Below the pieces are notes generated by a model, which did not search any database, was not told the origin of the DNA, and saw only the letters and a list, made by a program, of their open reading frames with translations. Made by a program: the position numbers and the translations under genes. Below, one piece after another: positions 55,912-64,000 of a stretch of 64,000 nucleotides of DNA (within the stretch, counting starts at the first letter, position 1; each line of letters opens with the position of its first letter). Origin of the DNA: Pythium myriotylum (lineage: Eukaryota; Oomycota; Peronosporomycetes; Pythiales; Pythiaceae); NCBI GenBank assembly GCA_023091665.1, contig JALJCQ010000029.1, forward strand, positions 558,001 to 622,000, given 5' to 3'.

Positions 55912-58900
55912 CCCCTCTAATCCCGCGAGTCGTGCCACCGTGCCACGATCTACCCCGTAACTTACGACTTTGAAAATCCTCTTGGTTTCAGTATACAAAA
56001 TCGAGGCACCAGCTGGTGCCAATCTGCGAGACTGCCATAGGTTTCCAGAGGTTTACTCAGCTAGAGTCGTAAGTCATACGACTTTAGATGATTCTGAGCA
56101 GAGGCAATGTCGTAAGTAAAGACATCAATGGATCCCACCAGCACGATAGAGTGGTACCCTGGACACCATCATTTCAGAAAGTCGTGCATTGCCAAGCCAT
56201 TTTTGCACACAAATCACGATGACATTCAGCAAAGTTCAACAAATCAATCATCTATTCGAAGTCATCATCATCGGCACTATCCAGCTCTTCCCTCACATTT
56301 TGATCATCGCCGTCAAGTGCAAGAGAGCGTCGGGTCTTCTTTCGCCTCGTGGCGCTAACCTCAGAGACATCATCTTCGGCGTCGAGCTCGCGGCGAGTCT
56401 TGGTTCGCGTACCGGCTTCGGCCGCTGGGCGCCAGAACACAACGCGCTTGCCCAAGGTACGTGGAATGCTCTTGCCGCAATCGAAGTCTTCATGCCATAT
56501 TTGAAAGCAAGACTTGGCCGTTCCAAGGTACTTACGACGCACTTTCGGACACAGGTAGAGCTTCGCGTCATCTGCGGAACACCTCTCGCAGTAGTATGTA
56601 GTCTGGATGGAACGACTTCTTGCGCTCGCCTCGTAAAAGCGCGCACACTTTGCATGCCCGCTGGCGCCGCTTCTGCGTGCCGAGAACACCAGCTCGGATC
56701 CAGTCGTCCATCTGAACGAGAGTGTGGCCCGCCATTGTCACTCGCATTCGAGTGCCGCGAGAGTTTGACGGCGATGGCGTCGGAGCAACATCGACAAAGT
56801 CTTCTGCTTTGACTGCAAGAAGTTGATTTTGGAGCACGCGATACCACTCCGCACGGGTCATCACGGCAGTGTCGTTGATACGTGCCGTTTCTTTGTGGGA
56901 GATATAGGCGTTGACCAATGCTAGATCGACAAATCCTAGGAATAGGGACTTGTAATACTTGCGCATCCGGATCGCGGTTTGTATCGAATACTTCTGAAGG
57001 CGGAGCTGGTCATGCACGTCGACGCCACCCATCCAGCGCTGGTAGTCATTTACGGCGCTTGGACACGGGATGGTGGTCGGACCGGCGCGCTTCACATTTC
57101 GACGAATACTAGACTCGGTCATGACCGCACCGGTGCAGAGATAGTGGACGGGTTTTCTATCCCACCAGTGGAACACCAAGAGACTGGGGACTGCTACCGA
57201 GCGCGAGAACTTGAAGGTTCCACGATGAATGCTTGTTGGACGAGTCTGCCGCTTCTCGACAACTGCGCGATCAAAACCGAGTCGATTGGTCATGCACGTG
57301 CCCACCACGTACGTTTTCATGGTGAGCAGCTCGACCGCCAGTGGTACTGACAAGTAGAAGCGGTCAACAACAACCAAATGATATGGCTGACGTCCGTCAG
57401 AGAATACCGCCTTGAGGTTCCGAACGACGGCGGCAGCGCCGGTCTTATTATCAAATGCAGTCATGTCCGTGTCACGCGTTTCTCGTTTGCCGACGTAAAT
57501 CTCGAATCTAGTACGATAGGAAGACACGTGTGAGCCCATAAGTCGTAACTTCCGACTTCGTGGAGAGTTACACATACCTGTGACAGTACGCTGTGCGAGA
57601 GTCGCAAGTCATAAACATTTTCGAGCCGTACCGGTGTGGCTTATCCGGCATGAACATCCTCGTGTTGTTACGCTTCGAGGTGGCTGGCAGTACGCCTTCA
57701 TCGAACGACAAAACCGCAGGGAGTGTCCAACCAGCGCGAAAGCGTTCTTGGAGTTTGTTATAGACTCGCCGTAACTTCCAAAGTTTGTCGCGTGGGTTTG
57801 GTGCATCGTTGTCCGCAAAATGGAGGTCCTGCAAAAGATCGGCGCACCGATTGCGTGACATATACCTGCCCAATATCCCCGCTGGAATTGCACCGTCATC
57901 TGTCATAGTCCAATGTGGTGCGAACCGGTACTGGCGGTTGCACAACGTGTGTGAAACTAGGAGACCGAGCGCGTGTAAGATCTCCTCTGGGCAGTAAACA
58001 GGCTTGGCACGCAGCCGACGTCGAATGACCTTCAGTGACTCCGGTACGCGCCCATCACGACGCGCGGCTTGTTTCTCACGGATCTTGATTGCTCGCGGAT
58101 TTACTTGCTGGTCATTGTAGCGATTTGTCTCTTCACATATCTCTACCCACATGGACTTTGGCATGAAATAGAAAAGCGACTGCAGAGGGTCACCGGACAC
58201 AAGTCGGAGTGCAGTCACAGGACGCGCTTCGGATTCGATGAGACCAGGGTAACTTTGGGCAGACGTTTCAAACGCTGGGCTCGGAGGCGTCCACACCATA
58301 GTCCGTAGCGTCTGCTTGCGATGAGCCAGCGTATCGCGGTCGAGAAGATCGTCATGAACGGCTCCGCCGATTGCATCGAGAAAGGTCTGGTCGATTTTAG
58401 GTGCACTATGGTCCGGACAAGGCTCATGTCGAGCATGTAAGCCGGCCAAGAAATTCTCATCAAGTCGCTCGGCGCCATCATCCTCGATGACGTCCTGGCC
58501 CTCGGTCCAACGATCTCGCCGCACAACCTCTTCGTCGGCGTCATAGTAGCCATCACCTTCGCTCTCGTTCCCAGAGGCAAGTGATTCAAAGTCGTCTGCC
58601 TCCTCATCATCTTCGACATAGTTGACGTCCTTTACGTCGATCATGGCACGACGGGAAGCCTGCGCAGATCGGCGATATCGAGCATCTGACTCCGTCCCCG
58701 ACTCCGCTTCAGCACGCTGTTGATCGTTACAAATGCTGGACGCAGCAGTCGTAGCTGTCTCCCCATCTCACAAACGCACACGTGTCGCCCTTTCATCACT
58801 AATACTACCGTCCAGAACGCTCTGGGACAAATCGAACGCGCGCGCAACTGCCGACTGCGAAAGTGGCTCGGCGGGTCCATCGTCCCACACCATTACTCGG

Positions 58901-59623
58901 ACACTGGGAACCGAACAATTCATCCATTTGAGAGGCACTGATGGAAACAGAAGTATCGATTTGGGAGGGTCGGACTTGCGAGGGCCGGATGTCTTCTTCC
59001 TCGCCGGTTTCTATACGTTGACAGGGGCGACGGCATGGGCTCACTTTCATGTTCACTATCAACATCAATCAGTCCAGGTCTCCAAGGGCGTAGATAACAA
59101 CGGCTTGATCCCCTACAAAGACACCTCCTTCCTTCAACAACGAACCTCACGAATAAGTCTTGCGAAGTTTCCACAGCAGTAATGCGCGTACCTCATTGGT
59201 GTATGTCCACTCAGTCTCAAGACCTCTTGGCCGCCGCGACTTCCACCCGGCTGCGCGTAGCTGGCGCCAAAGATGCGCGAAGTCGAATCTCGCGCGCCGC
59301 GGCGGCCGTTGATGTCGTTGTCGAGCAGAGAGGGTTGCGCGCCATCGTGCAATTTCGCAAATGACAGGTGATTGCTCAACGCCTGTGCCAGCTCGAGGGC
59401 CATGTGAGAAGACAGTTGCACTCAATCCCTAACCTCGCCCTGTCTTTATCTTTTTGGACGAAAACCTTTCTCGGCTTATATTTTCGTCGGGCCAAAATGA
59501 CTCGATATTTGTATTGGAGAGGCCCTTTTCGAGCCATTTCCTCTTGTCGTCCACTTTTTAAGTCGTATCTTACGACTTAACGTTTTGTTTATGTCGTAAG
59601 TTACGACGTTGGGATTAGAGGAG
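55912..59623 (-). mobile_element. piggyBac transposon, copy 2, with terminal repeats
   Basis: 3712 bp. The left end cccctctaatccc and the right end (reversed) ctcctctaatccc match at 12 of 13. TTAA precedes the left end (55908-55911). On the right the TTAA was split by a PIF/Harbinger insertion and is restored when that is removed (TTA at 59624-59626 or 60729-60731, plus A at 60732). Subterminal gtcgtaagttacgac-type palindromes occur near both ends. TTAA duplication is the hallmark of piggyBac. Confidence 0.9.
56252..58644 (-). pseudogene. piggyBac transposase, copy 2
   Basis: Exon 1 57578-58644, intron 57508-57577 (70 nt, phase 2, same position as in copy 1), exon 2 from 57507 to TAA/TGA at 56252. 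An acidic N-terminus (VEDDEEADDFESL) is followed by the core with SFDEGVLPAT, VVVDRFYLSV and GGVDVHDQL (three catalytic Asp), and a C-terminal Cys-rich finger (ACKVCALL..YYCERCSADDAKLYLC). A single frame change near 56600, inside the finger, is the only lesion seen. ATG 58644 is the first in frame; a further upstream exon (frame 59134-59421) is possible. Confidence 0.85.
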
Positions 59624-59784
59624 TTAGAGCATCCCCACCAGCAACGCTATTTTTCAGAACGCTATTTCGATATTTAGAGTTCTGATTGGTGACATAGACG
59701 CCCGCATTCTCCACCAGCACAGTGATGCCCATCAGATCGCTATTTTTGCTGAAACGACATGGACTCAATTGCCCCGGAGACGCG

Positions 59785-60230
59785 TCGTCGGGGCTCGATG
59801 AGACCGCCACTTCACCTTCCAATATAGCTCTATCTACGCGTGGCGGTCGTCAGGCAGGTCAGCCCAACTTCAAGTCGGATGAGAACGTTGCGCTCGCAAA
59901 AGCGTACCTCGAGAGTACAACCGATCCAGTGAAGTCGACGGACCAAAGCGGTACAGCGTTCTGGAGCAGTGTTCACGCCCGCTTCATGAAGCTCTCGCCA
60001 GGATCCCACACGCACTCCCATTTCGCTCTCTAACCGCTGGAACAACGTGCTCCAACAAGTGCCTCGCGAAGTGGGTTGGTCATCTAACTAACGCTTTGCG
60101 TGAGTATCACAGTGGGTGGCAGTACGAGGACTACGCGAGCCGAGCGAAGGCCGACTACGCTGACAGTGGGCAGAAGTTCAAATTCATGGACGTGTAAAAC
60201 GTCGTCAAAGGCATCCCACGATATGCAGTG
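59785..60230 (+). pseudogene. SANT/Myb-like accessory protein of Harbinger, broken
   Basis: FKSDENVALAKAYLESTTDP, then SGTAFWSSVHARFM, then in shifted frames LSNRWNNVLQQ, HLTNALREYHSGWQYEDYA and KFKFMDV followed by TAA. The spacing of Trp residues fits the DNA-binding partner protein found with PIF/Harbinger transposases. At least two frame changes are present. Confidence 0.6.
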
Positions 60231-60534
60231 GCCGAGAGTGCGATCGATTCCTCGCGTGAAGTCTGCGCTCGGTCTCGACCACGTCGAGTCTGCCAGCAGT
60301 GGGAGCTGGCGCACCGATGATCACATTTGCACGACGCCCGAACAGGGGCGAACAGCGTCGAAGAAAGCCCAGACATGACAGCGGCGTCGCATACAAAGCT
60401 CGTCGGCGGTCAACGTTCGGGCGTCGCCCGGGCCGAGATCCACGAGTCGGTGTAGCCTGCTGTCTCCTCTTGCGCCTGCGCAGAAGCATGTGAAGCACCA
60501 CGTCCGCGCCAACATCATCATCTTCGCCCGCCAT
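60205..60534 (-). pseudogene. Harbinger transposase N-terminus
   Basis: Begins MAGEDDDVGADVV, then an arginine-rich stretch and TPTRGSRPGRRPNVDRR, as in oomycete Harbinger transposases. After that the sequence loses resemblance and the DDE domain is absent. Confidence 0.5.
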
Positions 60535-60740
60535 TGTGTCAAGGGAGGCGGCGAACACAAATTTTGTGTGGCACGCTAGACGCTACTTTGCCCATCAGAT
60601 CTGGTGGGAAAAATAGCGTTTGGCGCGATAGCGTCTCGAGAAGCGTTCCTTGGTGGAAAATCCGAAAACTCTAAAAAGTAGCGATAAGCGCTAAAAAGTA
60701 GCGTTTAGCGCGACCGGTGGGGATGATCTTAATATTACGT

Positions 60741-60741
60741 T

Positions 60742-60772
<31 letters not shown>

Positions 60773-60779
60773 GGGGGGG
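60741..60779. repeat. (GT)n followed by 24-nt poly-G
   Basis: GT units, then a pure G tract (60756-60779). It lies exactly where the RT-start frame of the neighbouring gypsy fragment is cut off. Confidence 0.95.
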
Positions 60780-60781
60780 TT

Positions 60782-62150
60782 AACCCTTCCGGTAGCTCCT
60801 CGCGCAAATAATCTGAGAATTCTCGAACTAATACCTCGACATCCGCATCAGGTTTGACATGGCCATTGGTGTCAACCACATCGATGTAAAAAAAACCTTC
60901 CACATACTGTCCCGCCTTGAGATTCTTCTTGAACTGATATAATTCAATCCACTCAGCTTTCGATTTCGGTTCAGTCGGCATGTCATCATCGTTGTAACAA
61001 TTTCCACCACAGTAAGCGTATCGGGTTGGTCGGGAGTTCGCTTAGACGGCTTAGCTCATCGTTTCTTCAACGGTGTCGGCCATGATAGCACCCCCTTAGC
61101 CCAGTCAATCGCTGGGTTAGGTTGCCTTTACCAAGTTTGGGTCCAAAATACCGTCCGAAAGCTTGCATGAGTGGCCAATCCACGTTCAAACACATATCCT
61201 TGTTCGGCACCCTTACTGTCATGCCATAATGTTGTGCTTGCGTAGATGTTACCTTGCCTTCTCAAAGTCGCGTGCGCGAAGCAGTGTCAGGCTCGCGTCC
61301 TCAGGAACTCGGAGTAGGCCGCGGCGCACTGTACCGTGTGTCACGCCAGAGTCAACCAACATTCTGAATTTTCTAACTTGGATATCGCATCCACAAGTAG
61401 AAGTCTATCACCTTCCACTTGTACCTTGTCGAGTCGAGCTCCAAAGTGTAATAGCCGGGCCAATCATGGCGCGGGGTTTGAAGGCCGTCTTCATATCAAA
61501 AATAATAGGATCAGCAGTAGCAGAGTCGCTTGGAGATTTGATTTCGGAGAGCTCAACGGATACTCCATTTACATCCGTTTGAGCTCGGTCGTTTCCCTGG
61601 TTCTTTCGCGGCAAACAGCAATGCGATGCCCGCCTTCCCGGCAATGAGGGCAAAGACCCTGGCGGCGACACATCTTCAATGTGGGCTGTGCCGGCCGGGA
61701 CGCGAACTGCGTGACCTCCTAACGATTCCTCGGTGCCCTCTATGTGGGACACATCCGTTGGCTCAAACTGATGCAAGCGTGGCTGCCTCGGGCGCCCGCG
61801 AGGCCACATTGTCACCAAAATACGCTCGTTCGTAGGCCTGGGCGGCGCAATAGCATAGCGTAGGGTCTCACAGTTGACATAGTTGACTTCCTTCTGCATG
61901 TCCGGCTTGAGACCTGCAATGGAAGTGGTCCACATGATCTAGCTGAGCCTTTTGTCTCACTTCCATAACAATCCCACGGAAACGTGCAACAGAGTGTTCA
62001 ATTGTCGACGTCTGGCGGCAGGCTCGTATGTCTGATCGTAAATGCTGTTGCTGGTCCGTAGGGACAAACTCATCCGAGAAGACTTGCACAAACTCGTCGA
62101 GTGTGCGGATTGGCAAATTATCAACCATCAAGCGATGGCTCAGCAACGAC
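60782..62150 (-). pseudogene. Ty3/gypsy gag-protease-RT start fragment
   Basis: From 62150: gag segment PIRTLDEFVQVFSDEF..RQTSTIEHSVARFRGIV, then GLKPDMQKEVNYVN after a frame change. Protease MLVDSGVTHGTVRRGLL lies near 61370, then KSKAEWIELYQFKK and VREFSDYLREELPEGL at the RT start, cut at the poly-G tract. Order and strand are consistent with one element that lost its RT onward and its 5' end at homopolymer tracts. Confidence 0.7.
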
Positions 62151-62151
62151 G

Positions 62152-62179
62152 CCCCCCCCCCCCCCCCCCCCCCCCCCCC
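62152..62179. repeat. Poly-C tract, 28 nt
   Basis: Longest homopolymer in the window. It marks the upstream end of the gag frame of the 60782-62150 fragment. Confidence 0.95.
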
Positions 62180-62805
62180 AACGCAAGCCAGAGCACACAA
62201 TCTGTGCCTTTCGAGTACCTAGAAGCTCGTGTAGGGGCTTGTGTTCTCTCTGTGTTCCAGACAGACATGCAGGGGCAGCTGAAGGCTGTGACTCGTGGTA
62301 ATAGAGTACCAAAATTGGTACTCCGTGAGCTCAAAGCCACAGCTTATGCCACACCAGACACTTTCACAGTATACAGTTGACACTGACGCGCGATCTGTGT
62401 TGAAAGACGGTTGGCGCATTACAGCCTGGATAGTCACCGCGAGGACTAGAAGCGACACAGTCTACCACATCGTGTGGTTTTGCGACGGAGAAGCACGACT
62501 TAGGTGCGGATCGGGGCTCTCTTTGCGCGGCTTGAACTATAGCTGCCAACACGACCGGATGTCACACTTGTGAATGGAGTGGAATCGCCACCCCAGGACA
62601 CAAGTATGGAGCACACCAAGCGGGTATGCTCCCACGTCTCACGCCCGGTGGGGTTTCCCCTGCCCTCCGCAGGTTTACCACCGGTAGCACAGTCCGGTTT
62701 CCTCCAGAAGAGGTTTTACGGTAGCTGACGAACAGTTGGGGCTGTATCGTAAACGACGTATTAGTATTAGATAACCGTGGCTTTGGTCACTCAAATGTTA
62801 GACTC
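62180..62805. other. No supported gene
   Basis: Short frames only. The stretch 62570-62760 is GC-rich and may be LTR or untranslated retroelement sequence, but no repeat partner is visible in the window. Confidence 0.4.
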
Positions 62806-63181
62806 TTGCTTTCGCCCCCAAGAAGGAAGGATGGGAGAGAGAACTTGTCGGCCGCCAAAGAGCGGTTCCTTTGCGCACCCAAGACCCCATCAAGACTTGT
62901 GAGACTAGTGCTACTCACAAGTGGTTATGAACCCAAGCTACCCGATAAGGTCCCGAAGATCAAGTTCGCTGGTGGACTCCGACCAGTGGCCGGGAAGCCA
63001 GGGACACGATCGAACTCTAACTCTCCAGTCTCTGTCGCCGTCGCTTATCGGCTACCTCAAAGTTGAGGATTACGACGGGACACAGACGTTCATCCTTCGA
63101 GATGGACTTGTCCATTCCCCCGATCCGCGCGGCGGAAACCCCCTGTCGTTCCTCGAGCACTATCGGTGGTGCTCGACAGGA

Positions 63182-63201
63182 GGGGGGTGGGGGGGGGGGG
63201 G
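63182..63201. repeat. Interrupted poly-G tract
   Basis: Six G, one T, then thirteen G, inside the gag-like frame. Confidence 0.9.
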
Positions 63202-63223
63202 TTCGGGGAGGAAAAGGACGAGG

Positions 63224-63341
63224 ACGAGGACGGAGAAGTCCGTCTTCGACGCGAAGACCATTTCAAAATTTCAAAGGACGAGACGAGGACGGAGAAGTCC
63301 CGTCTTCGACGCGAAGACCATTTCAAATTTCAAAATGAAGT
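63224..63341 (+). repeat. Tandem duplication of about 60 bp
   Basis: gacgaggacggagaagtc .. ttcgacgcgaagaccatttc occurs twice in a row. The second unit has an extra C, so the reading frame changes between units. Confidence 0.85.
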
Positions 63342-64000
63342 TGGAGGACGACCCGGCCGTCTTTGTTGCCAAGAATGACGTCCTCGTGAATCGTTACGAG
63401 TCGGTCACTGGCACCAAGCACTCTGACAAGGCGCGATCTATGATGCTACGGGAGAAGTTGCCGACCGAATCGGGCGGTCGCGCCCAATCCTGGTACGGGC
63501 ACGAGACCGTGCTACAGTACTCGGTGCTGCGATCATTAGTCGAAAGATAAAAGGTTGAAATTAATTCGACTACACCGAAAAAGGAGACGGCTCTTGCGGC
63601 AACCACAATCGGTGGTGGACCCCCCTCGTCTAACAAAAAATACCCAAGCGGGGTTGTTTTGTGTGCCGCCTCCAAGGCCACACTGCGCTGGAGTGCTCGC
63701 AGCTTTCTGAAGAGGACAAAGCAAAGCGACTCGCGAATGTGTAAACGTGGCGCGAGGAGAAGGCGGCGAGGGACGCCGAGAAAGCCAGAAAGGTCAAAGC
63801 GAAAAAGGTCTCTGAAGTCTACTCCTGACAAAATGACACTGACTCGGGACGAATTGGACGCCCTGATCAGGGACGCAGCCGCGAAGTCTGAGGTTGCGCA
63901 GATACTTCAGCGTTAAGGTCGTCGTTATGGAAACGACGATCCGCGGCCAGGCTCGCAGTCGCTCACCACCGCACGAACAGCGTGATTACGCGCTATCGCG

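Larger units (their letters stand above)
59627..60728. mobile_element. PIF/Harbinger-type transposon, internally deleted
   Basis: 1102 bp. Terminal inverted repeats gagcatccccacc (left) and, reversed, gatcatccccacc (right) match at 12 of 13, with further cgctatttttc-like similarity inside. TTA target duplication at 59624-59626 and 60729-60731. It holds the start of a transposase on the minus strand and a SANT/Myb-like gene on the plus strand, the two-gene layout of the superfamily, but the catalytic part of the transposase is gone. Confidence 0.85.
62806..63917 (+). pseudogene. Retrotransposon gag-like region with zinc knuckle
   Basis: A frame at 62921-63550 contains KMKLEDDPAVFVAKNDVLVN and SDKARSMMLREKLPTES, as in gag proteins. 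In another frame a CCHC knuckle CFVCRLQGHTALEC sits at 63655-63696, followed by a lysine-rich tail. A G tract and a 61-bp tandem duplication break the frame. Superfamily not assigned. Confidence 0.5.

Noticed and set aside
60691..60981. Poly-Pro/His tail of the gag-pol fragment as real protein
   Set aside because: The PPPP/HTHT residues are just translation of the poly-G and GT tract.

Overview
The window looks like nuclear DNA of an oomycete (Peronosporomycetes). The evidence is: short introns (54-80 nt) with GT..AG ends; an ankyrin-Roc-COR gene; a pair of M96-type coiled-coil genes; core-promoter-like TCAYTYY..CATTT motifs 40-100 bp upstream of several start codons; and an oomycete-style transposon set (Crypton, piggyBac, hAT, PIF/Harbinger, IS630/Tc1-like and chromodomain Ty3/gypsy). 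The genus cannot be fixed from the sequence alone. I saw no tRNA, rRNA or CRISPR array.

Left third (1-22 kb) is gene-rich. In order it holds: the 3' part of an ankyrin-Roc-COR (ROCO) gene in which every ankyrin repeat is its own 99-nt exon; two tandem divergent ankyrin-like genes; AP-2 alpha-adaptin; a secreted or membrane-anchored Pro/Thr/Ala-rich protein; mitochondrial ribosomal protein bL28; two tandem M96-like genes (the second frameshifted); and a pepsin-like aspartic protease present twice as a 1849-bp near-perfect inverted duplication around a 1032-bp spacer.

Middle (22-46 kb) is a transposon nest. A 1.1-kb hAT remnant (22.8-23.9 kb) is followed by a three-layer nest. An IS630/Tc1-like DDE transposase gene (26.5-26.9 kb and 44.5-45.5 kb) is split by a Crypton tyrosine-recombinase element (26.9-28.1 kb and 43.3-44.5 kb). 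The Crypton is in turn split by a 15.25-kb Ty3/gypsy LTR element (28087-43338). Both interrupted reading frames rejoin exactly when the inserted layer is removed. The gypsy element has 1131-bp LTRs, gag, a textbook -1 frameshift signal (TTTAAAC just before the gag stop), pol with a second RNase H and a chromodomain, and a ~1000-codon antisense ORF reading inward from the 3' LTR.

Right third (46-64 kb) is a graveyard of elements. It holds a decayed gypsy RT/RNase H, a piece of a 2OG-oxygenase-like protein, two piggyBac transposases, and gag, protease and chromodomain fragments. One piggyBac is bounded by 13-bp terminal inverted repeats, and a PIF/Harbinger element sits inside its TTAA target duplication. 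Long poly-G/poly-C tracts, two of them fused to (GT)n, recur at the ends of element fragments. Host genes are nearly absent here, so the window spans a boundary between a conserved gene block and repeat-rich accessory DNA.
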